From positions 100,266,988 through 100,330,987 of the forward strand of contig NC_085140.1 of NCBI RefSeq assembly GCF_024139115.2: 64,000 bases of DNA, read 5' to 3'. Below the pieces are notes generated by a model. It was not told the origin of the DNA. It worked only from the letters and a program-made list of their open reading frames with translations, and ran no database searches. The position numbers and the translations under genes were made by a program. This document shows, piece by piece, positions 35,601 through 46,136 of the stretch. Each line of letters begins with the position of its first letter. The first letter of the stretch is position 1. The DNA is from Armigeres subalbatus. Its lineage: Eukaryota > Arthropoda > Insecta > Diptera > Culicidae.

Positions 35601-36142
35601 TCCTGATGAAGCCACGCTCTTCAAAGAGGAAACACAACAAACGCTCATCATCACCGCCTGGGCCACCATGATGAGCCCGACGACGAACGGGCAGTCACGG
35701 CGACCAACAGCAGCCAACCAACCAACCATCCAGGCAGTACTACAGGAGGAATAATTTTAATTAATTGATTATTTTCTTTCCAAACAAACTCCCGCGGCAA
35801 TTCAATTAAACGGATATTATAATCATAAAAATATTGTTTTTAATTAGGAGCCTCTTGCTCCGGAACAATGCGTTTTGCGAGACTGGGTGCCAAAGCCGAG
35901 AATTCGCCCCAAGTGCAGATAGAGGAGCTTTGAAATGGTGCTCCATGCGAAGTTTGGTGTTGGTTAAAAAAAAAGTGCCGCATTCTGCAAACTAGGTACA
36001 TTGGGTATCGGTCAGAAGTATGACATTTTGCGTTCATCAATTATTCGTGTGAGATGTGCATTATTATGTGTGGGTTAATTGGCCACAATCTTCTCGTACA
36101 GCGGTCCTCGCAAGTTTTCCATTCAGGGATTCAACAAGTCTA
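32622..36142. other. Long unassigned stretch, possible host DNA
   Basis: Mostly AT-rich with no element boundaries, except the dispersed repeat at 33947-34035 and an 18-bp perfect palindrome of GTC/GAC triplets near 34453-34470. Open frames at 35275-35481 and 35569-35754 show no family resemblance. The only protein-like stretch is listed separately at 33151-33444. Confidence 0.4.
33151..33444 (-). CDS. Unrecognised cysteine-containing open frame, 97 codons
   Basis: I do not recognise this protein. It reads MAFPSYCWNQCGKPPPHNGT, with further cysteines in DPCFVHRMCSACTYKYP, giving C-x3-C and C-x4-C-x2-C spacings. Hydropathy and composition look more like a real globular or secreted fragment than the low-complexity frames around it. 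There is no signal peptide at the first Met, so it could be one exon of a small host secreted protein, or chance. No splice or promoter evidence was found. Confidence 0.2.
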   Translation of the reverse strand: MAFPSYCWNQCGKPPPHNGTTLKKDGQNFIQAFNTDLDPCFVHRMCSACTYKYPVEEIVSSIDHPYIANSGSSDLQPTVISHEVSICVMVLNLICRI

Positions 36143-36393
36143 CACCCAACCGGCGGTTGTTAGATTTTCTATCAATTCTGTATAAGAATATACCAAAACC
36201 TGTATAAGAACTGGGCATATGCGAAATTGTTAGATTTTTATACAACAAATGTAAGAAAAGCTTACAAAATTGTTAGATTCTTATACAATATTTGTATGAG
36301 AATCTAGCAATTTCGCATATGCCAGTTCTTATACAGGTTTTGGTAGATTCTTATACAGAATTGTTGGAAAATCTAACAACTGCCGGTTGGGTG
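36143..36393. mobile_element. Palindromic MITE, 251 bp
   Basis: It begins CACCCAACCGGCGGTTGTTA and ends with the inverted form ending GCCGGTTGGGTG. The arms pair through TTAGATTTTC, TGTATAAGAA, AAACCTGTATAAGAACTG and CATATGCGAAATTG almost to the centre near 36268. It abuts an RTE relic directly at 36394. A diverged partial copy lies at 49487-49616. The target duplication is unclear. Confidence 0.8.
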
Positions 36394-36840
36394 ATACATC
36401 TTCAAAACGCTCATTAGACCGGTAGTTTTCCACGGATACGATACCTGGACGATGCTAGTGAAGGACCAAAGCGCACTGGGAGTTTTCGATCGGAAAGTGC
36501 TGCGTACCATCTAGGGTGCAGTGCAGATGGCGGACGGTACGTGGAGGAGGGGAAGGAACCACGAGTCAGCTGTTGGGAGAACCGTTCATCGTTCACACCG
36601 CGAAAATCGGACGACTGCGGAGGGCCGGGCACGTAGCCAGAATGTCGGACAGTAATCCGGTGAAAATGGTTCTCGACAAAGATCCGGCGGGCTCAAGAAG
36701 GCGAGGTACGCGGCGAGCAAGGTAGATCGATCAAATGAAGGACGATTTGCGGACTCTCCGAAGACTGCGGGGTTGACTACGAGGTCTGGTAAGGAGAAGA
36801 AAAAAAACGTTCCTCGTGATTCCGTGTAAGCCAAGGCAAC
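36394..36840 (+). pseudogene. RTE subfamily A relic, C-terminal fragment
   Basis: CTCATTAGACCGGTAGT is followed by frames giving DTWTMLVKDQSALGVFDRKV, a stop, GAVQMADGTWRR, and in another frame IVHTAKIGRLRRAGHVARMSD and SNPVKMVLDKDPAGSRR. This is the C-terminal domain seen at 3.4-3.8 kb. Several small indels and a stop separate the pieces, and homology fades near 36800-36840. Confidence 0.7.
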
Positions 36841-37803
36841 CAGGAAGGTCCAGGATTAGCCAAGCGTTAAACGTCAGTCAAGCAACGTCGACCGGAAGCC
36901 CCAACGATTTCCGACATACGACAGGCGAGTAGGGGAAATCCACGGGACTGACACTTGTATCCCTCCACCGCAGTTTGTTTCGTAGCCATCATTGGAAGAT
37001 AAGAGAAGAAGATAAGAGACTACGAAAACACAACCAAAACATCAGACCCTCGGGGAAATCGCGATTTTCCCGCTTTCGTTGGCCAGGGCTATCAACCAGC
37101 GACCATCGACCGATCGTCTATCCGTGTGCCCTTCCCATCGTTAATGCTCCTCGTCATCGTGGCGGAGATTTCCCATTGCTCAAGATCATCGTCATCGGGG
37201 CGGAGAAGTCCATCAAGGTGGCCGATAGACCATAGTTCACTCAGATGGTCGATCGGATGATATCTACCTGCTGGGTCGCAAGCCAGTAGTCAATTTAGGA
37301 GACTGATTAGAGGAGTAGAATCAGAAGAGTAGAGGGCAAACCCGAGCAAAGTCTGAAAACATAAAGAGAGCATATAGAAAACATATTTTGATATAGATAT
37401 CAAATTGAAATCATAATTTGTTTTCAAATATGAATCATCATAACTGATTATATATTTTGATCTCATTCTAAATTGTATGATCTGACATCAAACTGTGTAC
37501 TTATTTTGTTATCGGAATCAATATCAAAATTAGTTTTCGATTTGCTCTCATCGATAGCAGGAATAGTTTTCTATTTGATGTCACAGTAAGGTTTTTCTGC
37601 TATACATTTTGTTATTTTAACCGTTAAAACGACCAAAAAGATATCAAAATAAGTAATCATATTCGGCGATTTCACAACATCAAAACGAGTTATCGTTTTG
37701 CCTTCAAGCTTTGCTCGGGTGTGCACGCCACGGAGGTCTAACCAGAAGAGCCCACGGAGAGCTGCTGTCACAACAATTCGCTCCGGCCATTTGGGGCCAC
37801 ACA
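36841..37803 (+). repeat. Possible long terminal repeat (LTR), interrupted by a MITE
   Basis: The segment ends GGGCCACACA just before a primer-site-like sequence at 37807-37822 and has a GC-richer composition than its surroundings. It contains a MITE at 37341-37719. I could not find the second LTR or a convincing TG start, so this could be a solo or partial LTR of a BEL/Pao or Ty3-type element, or another repeat altogether. Confidence 0.3.
37341..37719. mobile_element. MITE with CCCGAGCAAAG ends
   Basis: ACCCGAGCAAAG at the left pairs with CTTTGCTCGGGT at the right, about 379 bp apart. The interior is AT-rich, with recurring ATATCAAAAT and AGTTTTCGATTT words near both ends, as in elements with subterminal transposase sites. 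No unambiguous target duplication was seen. It lies inside the LTR-like segment. Confidence 0.6.
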
Positions 37804-37806
37804 TTT

Positions 37807-37822
37807 TGGCGATCCTGCCAGG
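37807..37822 (+). promoter_or_regulatory. Possible tRNA primer-binding site
   Basis: TGGCGATCCTGCCAGG follows three T residues after ACACA. It differs at few positions from TGGCGACCGTGACAGG, the complement of a dipteran Arg-tRNA 3' end used as reverse-transcription primer by BEL/Pao-type retrotransposons. The position just 3' of a putative LTR supports the reading, but only one LTR is visible. Confidence 0.35.
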
Positions 37823-37947
37823 TTATTTGTTGGATCCTGACGCTTATTTCAAAAAGTGAGTTGAATTCAATTTGTTAATGTGCTATAATGTGTTAAAATA
37901 TTTGATGATTGAAAAAACACAAGGCAATGGGTTTGTATTGCTACAAA

Positions 37948-38182
37948 GCGCGTGTGGAAGAACGCTGCAAAATGGATTGTGGTTTGGAAAATCACAGAGC
38001 GCGTCTGGAAGACCGCTGGAAAATGGATTGCGGTTTGGTAAATCACAAAGCGTGTCTGGCAGACCGCTGGAAAATGGATTGTGGTATGAAAAATCACTAA
38101 GCGTGTCTGGAAGACCGCTGGAAAATGGATTGTGGTTTGCACTACCAAGGGGCGTTTGGGAGACTGCCGAGAAAAGGGCTGA
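37948..38182 (+). repeat. 51-bp minisatellite, four to five units
   Basis: Units start at 37948, 37999, 38050 and 38101, each 51 bp, with consensus core CTGGAAGACCGCTGGAAAAT then GGATTGTGGTTTG. A fifth, diverged unit runs to about 38182. Because 51 is divisible by three, several frames stay open on both strands (for example 37872-38231 plus and 37883-38200 minus) and give 17-residue peptide repeats such as SGRPLENGLWFGKSQSA. No frame has independent evidence of being translated. Confidence 0.85.
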
Positions 38183-38516
38183 CAATCTACAAAATCCCAA
38201 GGTGGGTCATGGAAGCATTGATTTTGGTTAAAATAAATTTAGTTTGAAATGTATAACTTGGCGACTTTAGTGTACATGAGACTACCAGTTAAGCTAGTTC
38301 TAACGAAATCTGAGAGACATAAAATCTATCGTATGCTACTTGAAGTTTATTTTGGAATTTACTGACTTAGTAGTCGTAGTGGAATAACCCGTTGGATGAG
38401 ATATCCAACATTTACGAAGCACAAAAACGTTGCCAGCATTCACAAAGTCATAAGTTCGGAGTTCTTGGCTAATAGTCTTGGTTAACATAAGTCTAAAATT
38501 TGGTATATACTTATGG

Positions 38517-38517
<1 letters not shown>
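38183..38517. other. Spacer, nothing recognised
   Basis: AT-rich sequence between the minisatellite and the TA microsatellite with no recognisable gene or terminal repeat. Confidence 0.35.

Positions 38518-38563
<46 letters not shown>
38518..38563. repeat. TA dinucleotide microsatellite
   Basis: About 22 uninterrupted TA units. It sits immediately before a fold-back repeat. Confidence 0.95.
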
Positions 38564-38660
38564 CTCTTTTAGTGGATGTATTCAACCGTCTAAGACGATT
38601 TAAGCTTAACTGGTGGAATTAAATGGACAGTACTTAATTCGTCTTAGACGGTTGAAATAC
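38562..38660. mobile_element. Short fold-back related to the element at 61.3-61.9 kb
   Basis: GTATTCAACCGTCTAAGACG at 38578-38597 is inverted at 38641-38660 (CGTCTTAGACGGTTGAAATAC type). The internal GGTGGAATTAAATGGACAGT matches the TIR of the longer element at 61273-61852. It is likely an internally deleted MITE of that family. Confidence 0.65.
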
Positions 38661-38723
38661 TTATGCTTTCTCATTCAAGTATGATATCTCTGCGAAATTT
38701 TAGATAAATATCATATCCTAGGC

Positions 38724-38805
38724 CAGATGTTCCCAAACTACTTGTACATGCGACCCAACTAGCAGAATCGCATATTGCTTGCGACCCTCCTACATTGGCT
38801 TTTAG
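38724..38805 (+). mobile_element. Fragment of the hAT MITE family of 12.65-13.09 kb
   Basis: CAGATGTTCCCAAACTACTT, then ATGCGACCCAACTAGCA and GCGACCCTCC match the left end of the MITE at 12654 with scattered differences. The right end is not found, so it is truncated or diverged. Confidence 0.6.
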
Positions 38806-38887
38806 AATTTGGATAAAAATGAGTTCGTGTTATTTTTAAAGAAAAAACATGAATTGCTTCATATTCCTCCCATCATTATATTATCTT

Positions 38888-39215
38888 GAATGGATTGGAA
38901 ATGATTTGGAATTCGAACGGATTTAGATGGGATTTGGATTAGATTTTGGTTGAATTTGGATTGGATTTAGAATAGATTTGGATTAGATTTGAATTAGGAT
39001 TGCATTTGATTGAATTTGTATTTGGAACGAATTTGGATTAGATTTTGATTTGATTGGATTTGGAATGGATGTGGAACGGATTTGGATTGAATGTAGAATG
39101 GAATTGGATTGGATTTGGATTGGATTTAGATTGGATTAGGATTGGATGTTGATTGGATTGGCTTGGTTTTTATTGGAAATGGATTGAATTTGAATTGTTT
39201 GGATTTCATTGTATT
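38888..39215 (+). repeat. TTGGAT-rich degenerate tandem tract
   Basis: More than twenty variants of GGATTTGGATTGGATTT and GATTAGATTTGG occur over about 330 bp. The hexamer TTGGAT/TTAGAT predominates with interruptions. It directly precedes an RTE relic. Confidence 0.8.
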
Positions 39216-39242
39216 TGACAAAATCATAAAAATTATTGTTCT

Positions 39243-39923
39243 CCTATTGTTCTTGTGGGCGGAACCGAGCGCGACAGTGCCCGCATGGGAAGCAGTGTTA
39301 CGATAGACGGGAATACCTTCGAGGTGGTCGAGGAATTCGTCTACCTTGGATCCTTGCTAACGGCTGAGAACAATGTTAGTCGTGAAATACGAAGGCGCAT
39401 CATCTGTGGAAGTCGGACCTACTACGGGCTCCAGAATAAACTGCGGTCAAAAAAGATTCGCCACCGCACCAAATGTGTCATGTACAAGACGCTAATAAGA
39501 CCAGTTGTCCTCTACAGACATGAAACATGGATAATGCTCGAGGAGGACCTGCAAGCACTCGGAGTATTCGAGAGACGAGTGCTAAGGACCATCTTTGGCG
39601 GTGTGCAAGAAGACGGTGTGTGGCGACGACGAATAAACCACGAGCTCGCACAGCTCTACGGCAAACCCAGTATCCAGAAGGTAGCTAAAGCCGGAAGGTT
39701 CCGATGGGCAGGACAGGTTGCAAGAATGCCAGACAGCAATCCTGCAAAGATGGTGTCCGCTTCCGATCCGGCAGGTACGAGACGGTGTGGAGCGCAGCGA
39801 GCGAGGTGTGCAGACCAGGTGCAAAACGACTTGGCGAGCGTGGGGCGTATCCGAGGATGGAGAGATGCGGCCTCGAACCGTGTGTTGTGGCGTCAAATTG
39901 TTGATTCAGTGTTATCTGTTTAG
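39243..39923 (+). pseudogene. RTE subfamily B relic, C-terminal domain
   Basis: A 222-codon uninterrupted frame covers the end of the polyprotein: VTIDGNTFEVVEEFVYLGSL, REIRRRIICGSRTYYGLQ, VMYKTLIRPVVLYRHETW, LEEDLQALGVFERRVLRTIF, WRRRINHELAQLYGKP, ending RVLWRQIVDSVLSV. The DNA is very close to 22940-23510 of the copy at 20-23.5 kb. No RT motifs remain: the copy begins within the linker LVGGTE, as expected from 5' truncation. The 3' boundary is masked by the next element at about 39925. Confidence 0.8.
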
Positions 39924-39924
39924 A

Positions 39925-42856
39925 CTGACCCTGTCGAATTGTTTAGTCAGTATAGGAGTAATATACCTTCCACCCGATCTTAAGGCGGATCTGGGTAGCG
40001 TAAACGATCACATTGAATCGATAAGAAATGTTTATGGCAATCTTCGCGCTAATGATCATACGATTTTACTCGGTGATTATAACCAATCTGGCTTAGTCTG
40101 GACTATGACAGAAGACGATACACCTGTCGTGGATTGTGTGCAGTCGCATATCACTCAAGCTTGTGGGGCTCTGCTTGATGGATTTAGCTTGCACGGCTTG
40201 ACTCAAATAAATTGCATTGGCAATAGTTAGTGAATGACACCGCTCTCGAAGGGTACTTAATACAAGAGGCAGCTGAACCTATGTCTAACTTAGACGTCGA
40301 CCATCCCGCTCTAGAAATCAGTTTATCCATTTCCAAACCGCTTTTTATCGCGCTTCCTGAAGAGCCACGCCTGGACTTTAAAAAGCAAATTACAGCGGCT
40401 TGCTTGATGCACTTCTTCAGATTGACTGGACATTCCTAGATACTCTAAAAGATCGATTATGCTGTATCTCGTTTTACAAGCATCATGCTGGATACCATAG
40501 CTGAATTTGTTCCACCTCATCGCCCTGCTCCTAAGCCTCCTTGGGGTAATGCACGCCTTCGACAGCTCAAGCGAATACGATCAAAATCGCTCAGACAGTA
40601 CTGTAAACTACGCTGCCCGTTAACCAAGCTGCAATTCAATCGTGCTAGCTATAATCATAGGATTTACAATCGTTTCTTGTACAGAAGGTACACGCAGCGA
40701 ATGCAAGATAATCTGCGAAGAAACCCTATGCTATTCTGGAGTTTTGTCAACACTAAGCGAAAAGAGACTGGATTACCGTTCGAGATGTTCCTGGGAGATA
40801 AGTACGCCAATACTGCTGCAGACAAATGCAATCTTTTTGCAACACATTTTATGGATGCCTTCAACGTATGTCAAGCATCAGCGAGGCAGATTGAACGTGC
40901 TTGTCTAGACACTCCAAGCATTCTGTCTACCCTTAGACAGCTGCAGATTACTCCTCGGCAAGTTAGTTCAGCCATTAGTAAACTCAAGTATTCCTTCTCC
41001 GCCAGTCCTGATGGTATTCCGTCATGCGTTTTCAAAAAGTGTAATGAGGCATTGGTTTCACTTTTAACACTACTTTTCAACCATTCGCTAAGTCAGTGCA
41101 AGTTCCCCTCATCATGGAAATTTTCCATAATGTTTCCAGTGCATAAAAAGAAAGATAAGCAAAACATTGAAAACTATCGAGGCATCACATCCCTCTGCTC
41201 TTGTTCCAAAATTTTTGAAATCATCATGAATGACATACTGTTTGCAGCGTGTAAAGTATATATATCTCCGGATCAGCATGGATTTTATCCTAAAGGTCGA
41301 CCGCAACTAATCTAACACAATTTGTATCATTATGCCTGCAAAATATGGACTCCGGTGCACAAGTCGATACAGTGTACACCGACTTCAAGTCTGCATTCGA
41401 TCGAGTTGATCATGGAATACTGCTTGCCCGGCTTGAGAAACTTGGCATAGGTCAAAATATCACCTGCTGGCTTAAATCATATCTGACGAACCGACAGCTT
41501 GTGGTGAAGATAGGAACGGAAACATCCAACATTTTCAGTAACTCATCTGGCGTGCCCCAAGGCAGCAACCTTGGCCTGCTTTTATTTCTGCTCTTCATCA
41601 ACGACCTCTCTACAATGCTTCCAGATGGATGCCGAATATTCTATGCTGATGACTTGAAGCTGTACATGACTGTGAAAAATTTGCAAGACTGCGAAAATCT
41701 ACAGTTACTTCTCGACTGCCTGGGTGAATGGTGCTCGAACAACTTTCTGACTTTGAGTGTACAGAAATGCTACGTCATATCCTTCCACCGCAGACAACGG
41801 CCCATTAACTACGACTATTCAATCACAAATCAGACTCTCACTCGTGTTTCGCAAGTTCGTGATTTGGGTGTTACACTTAATTTGGCACTCACATTTTTCA
41901 TATACACTATAACGACATGATCTATAGAGCCAATCGGCAGCTAGAGGTTTATTTTCAAAATAAATATAGAATTTCGTGACCCGCTATGCCTTCGATCTCT
42001 GTACTGTGCCTTGGAGAGGTCAATACTCGAATCGAATGCCGTTGTATGGTGTCCGTATCAATCCACTTGGATCGCTAGGATCGAAGCAATTCAACACAAA
42101 TTCGTCAGATATGCCTTACGTGGTCTGCCATGGCGTGATCCTTTGAATTTGCCGCGATATGAAGATCGCTGTAGACTTCTGGGAATCAAAACACTTGAGC
42201 AAAGAAGGAAATGTTCACAAGCTGTATTCGTTGCAAAAATATTGTTAGGAGAGACCGATTCGCCAGCCATTTTGTCACAGCTGGGCCTATATGCTCCGGA
42301 GCGGATCCTTCGACAACGTGAGTTCCTAAGACTTGACGCCAGGAACACCGATTACGGATTACATGACCCAATTAGGTTTATGTCAAGGAGCTTCAATGAA
42401 TTTTATGAGCTCTTTGACTTCAACACGTCTGCTGCAACCTTCAAAAATAGGCTTCAAGTCAGTCGACATGGACCAGAAGGTGAGTGAATGTCCATACACC
42501 CAAATAGTGGAGAATTTTTCTACCTTTGCTTTTTTTTTATTGCCTCGGACTTCACCAATGATGCAATGACGAGACGAGACGAGACGCGATCAATCAGATC
42601 TACATGGACTACACCCTTCCTAGGAATAACATTTTATTAATGATAAGTGAATGTTTGTATTCCGTACGTCAAATGTTTTATATTGTTTTATTTTATAATG
42701 ATGTTAAAAAGATATGGAGTTTTTATGCCATATTGAGTTAGCTACATGGGAAGTCGCTCAATATGGCTTTTCTCCATCAGGCTTCATTAAGACTGTACAG
42801 TCCGATGAAGTGAATACTAAATAAAGAAATAAAGATGTTAACTAAATAAATGAATG
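39925..42856 (+). pseudogene. Jockey-like non-LTR retrotransposon, EN-RT relic
   Basis: Blocks in order: endonuclease SIGVIYLPPDLKADLG and TILLGDYNQSGLVW; a linker with FWSFVNTKRKETGLP; the RT fingers PVHKKKDKQNIENYRGI and SPDQHGFYPKGR; motif A YTDFKSAFDRVDHGILL; SSGVPQGSNLG; motif C FYADDLKLY; then QVRDLGVTLN, the C-terminal CALERSILESNAVVWCPY, IQHKFVRYALRGLPWRDPLN and YAPERILRQREFLRLDARN, stopping at 42487. Frames break near 40230, 40437, 41310 and 41920. A 3' UTR follows, ending in ACTAAATAAAGAAATAAAG. The 5' end lacks ORF1 and most endonuclease, so it is 5' truncated and dead. Clade placement within the Jockey/CR1 group is tentative. Confidence 0.75.
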
Positions 42857-43239
42857 AACCGGCGGATGTAATACACTATACAACGCCTTGCTGAAAGAAA
42901 ATAGTGCCCTCTTGAAGTAAACTTCGTTGAAACCATCTTTCGCTAGACTAATCAACAGGATTGAAAATACGTATAACAATTTCATTTTGTTATATTTCAC
43001 TCCAATAATAAAAATGGTGTCAAACGAGCAGAATACAAAAAAATCGTTTAGAATAAACGCCTTCACCTCCGGTTAACTCTTGGGCGGCGTTTACTCATAT
43101 GTTAAAATTTGGGTAAATCTCCAAACGGAAGTGAATAATTCAGCCCTTAGAGAAATGTATGAAATGTAACCTTTATTTTAGTTTGCGCAGATGTCGATAT
43201 TTGATAGACTAACGCAAAATGAACTCCCGAAGAAATTAT
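42857..43239. other. Spacer, nothing recognised
   Basis: AT-rich DNA between two non-LTR relics with no recognisable feature. Confidence 0.35.
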
Positions 43240-44712
43240 GACGTTTGAGAGATTGGCCGGTTGAAGAACAGCAAGGCCCCTGGGGTTGACCAACTACCAG
43301 GAGAGCTATTTAAACACGGTGGTGAGGCACTGGCTAGAGCGATGCACTGGGTCATGATCAAGATTTGGGAGGAGGACGTTTTGCCGCAGGCGTGGTTGCA
43401 AGGTGTCGTGTGTCCTATCTACAAAATGGCGTTAAGCTGGATTGTAGCAACAACTAGCAACTCTCCCAAATTTTATGCCGTCGACTAGCACCAATTTCAA
43501 GGGAGTTCGTGGGGCAGTACCAGGCGGGTTTTATGGGCGAACGCTCCACCACGGACCAGGTGTTCGCCATTCGCCAAGTACTGCAGAAATGCCGCGAATA
43601 CAACGTGCCCAGCCCACACATCATCTATTTATCGACTTCAAAGCATATAATACAATCGATCGGGACCAGATATGGCAGCTAATGCACGAACACGGATTTC
43701 CGGATAAACTGACACGGTTGATCAAAGAGACGATAGATCTGGTGATGTGCGTAGTTCGAATTTCAGGGGCACTCTCGAGTCCCTTCGAAACGCGCAGAGG
43801 CTTACGGCAAGGTGATGGTCTTTCGTGTCTGCTTTTCAACATCGCTTGGGAAGGGGTAAAACGAAGAGCAGGGATTAACACGAGTGGTACAATTTTCAAT
43901 AGGTCCGTTCAGCTATTTGGCTTCGCCGACGACATAGATATTATGGCACGTAACTTTGAGAAGATGGAGGAAGCCTACATCAGACTGAAAAGGGAAGCCA
44001 AGCGGATCGGACTAGTCATCAACACGTCGAAGACGAAGTACATGATAGGAAGAGGTTCAAGAGAAGACAACGTAAGCCACCCACCGCGAGTTTGCATCGG
44101 TGGTGACGAAATCGAGGTGGTGATGGTGGGCTCACTGGTGTGGTGACTGCCGAAAATAATACCAGCAGAGAAAATCGGAGACGCATAGTGGCTGGAAATC
44201 GTACGTACTTTGGACTCCGCAAGACGCTTCGATTGAATAGAGTTCGCCGCCGTACCAAACTGACAATCTACAAAACGCTCATTAGACCGGTAGTCCTCTA
44301 CGGATACGAGACCTGGACGATGCTCGTGGAGGACCAACGCGCACTGGGAGTTTTTGAAAGGAAAGTGTTGCGTACCATCTATGGTGGGGTGCAGATGGCG
44401 GACGGTACGTGGGGGAGGCAAATGAATCACGAGTTGCTTCAGCGAAAATCGGACGACTGCGGTGGACCGGACATGTAGCCAGAATGTCGGACAATAATCC
44501 GGTGAAAATGGTTCTCGACAACGATCCGACGGGCACAAGAAGGCGAGGTGCGCAGCGGGCAAGGTGGATCGATCAGGTGGAAGATGACTTGCGGACCCTC
44601 CGTAGACTGCGTGGTTGGCGACGTGTAACCATGGACCGAGCCGAATGGAGAAGACTCTTATATACCGCACAGGCCACTTCAGCCTTAGTCTGAATAAATA
44701 AATAAATACATA
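43240..44712 (+). pseudogene. RTE subfamily A relic, RT and C-terminus, 5' truncated
   Basis: It starts at the block ERLAG(R)LKNSKAPGVDQLPGELF and runs through HWVMIKIWEEDVLPQAWLQG. A deletion removes KKGD to NAAYK. Next come GQYQAGFMGERSTTDQ, FIDFKAYNTIDRDQ (motif A with one codon lost), LRQGDGLSCLLFNIAWEG, FADDIDIMARNFEK (motif C intact), then YKTLIRPVVLYGYETWTMLV, RRGAQRARWIDQVEDDLRTL and ATSALV before the stop. Frames shift near 43430, 43475, 44135 and 44450. It ends in AATAAATAAATAAATACATA repeats. The DNA is very similar to 2.4-3.8 kb. Confidence 0.8.
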
Positions 44713-46084
44713 AAACTGAATGAATCATGTAACAACATTCATATAAACAAAACACATCAAAACAGGAAAATTGCGATTTTTTGGTAAAGGGTGGATATTC
44801 TTTTTTTCCTACTGTACGTTGATTTGGTTCTTGAACATTTTATTACTACCTAGAATTGTCTCTTGTATAGGAAAAAAAATAAAAATATTTTACTCCATCA
44901 ACTTTGGAGAAAATGTATGGCCCTTCTCCAAAACGAAACTTATCTTGACATATTAATACACCATAGCCAAGCTGTCTGTGGATGGCTCCACGCCCTACCA
45001 ACAAGTACCCTTCTGCCCAGAGGACACTTTCTCGATGAACATTTTCCCCAGAGGCACTTGAGTGAAGTACCGCAGCAAGTAAAAGTTCAACTGCTGCTGA
45101 CTGTCGTTCCGCTGCTCGTTGGCCTCATCCTACGACATTATCAGCCGCCCATCCACCCTTCTCGAAACGAGCGCGCAGCACATGCCAAAATTTATCTCAC
45201 CACGCGGCGCGCGCGAACAAGCCAATCTCCAGGGTCTCTGCAGATACACCTATAGAAAGTATTCTGTTTTCGATGTTCACACCCACCCACAAATCCATAC
45301 GATTCGGAGTTTTTCACGGTACACACGATTCAACGTTTCCAAATTCAACTTTGCCATCTGCTCGCTCTCGGCAGGACTACCGACCGCCCTACTGGCAGTA
45401 CAAATGGCAACAGACAGGCAAAAGTGCAAAAGTGATTAGGATGCGGCGAAGGGAGCGACATTTTCGGAAGCCCGAACTCATTCGCTGTGGCAGCGTTATC
45501 CGTACAGCCGCCTGAGGGTCCTACCCTATATTAGATGAAGTACGTTCTGCTGGCGGTTCAACTACGATGATGGCAGTTGTGCCACCATCGCCGCAGCAGT
45601 AGTCGTGTGGCACGCAGTCTGTGAAAACAATTTCTGCTACTTAAAAGTTTCTGTTATTTTAGATGAGAAATTTTGCGGCTTTGTTATTTTTGGCAACTTT
45701 GCCTCATTTCGATGTTCGGCATGGCAATGCCCTACATGAGCCATTTGGACGTTGACTGACGAATGTAGTTTGATGAAAAAATTCGATCCGAAAATGAACT
45801 TTTTCGGAGTGACATATGGTCAGTAGTTTCTTCTGGGAATGAAATAGATCCTACTAAACAAGTCATTGCAACTTTTAAACACAATTTTAAAAATGTGTGC
45901 GCTGTTATATAAAAAAAAATGTTTTAGAAGTAATCTGAAACAAGTCACTTTTCCGAGAGAACATATTTCTTGATAAGACCGCCGGGAGCGGCCAATGTTA
46001 CAAAGAGCTCTCAAAAATTCATTTATCTTGCAATTTCATAAAGTTTGCTACAGCGGAAGGTTGTTTTCCGAATCCATTATGTAC
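44713..46084. other. Unassigned stretch
   Basis: Open frames at 44863-45255 and 45119-45439 (plus, 130 and 106 codons) overlap in different frames and resemble nothing I know. GC content rises between 44980 and 45600, so host sequence is possible. No element boundaries seen. Confidence 0.35.
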
Positions 46085-46136
46085 ATTTGGTCACATACTC
46101 ACTTGATACTTGATGGGCTACAGCTCTTCGATGAAC

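Noticed and set aside
36143..36393. TA target duplication around this palindrome
   Set aside because: The left flank ends TA but the right flank reads AT, so the duplication cannot be claimed.
37948..38182. CRISPR-like array
   Set aside because: The units are contiguous 51-bp repeats without unique spacers, in a eukaryotic context.
37867..38231. Overlapping open frames on both strands as repeat-containing proteins
   Set aside because: The 51-bp period is a multiple of three, so open frames on several registers are expected without selection.
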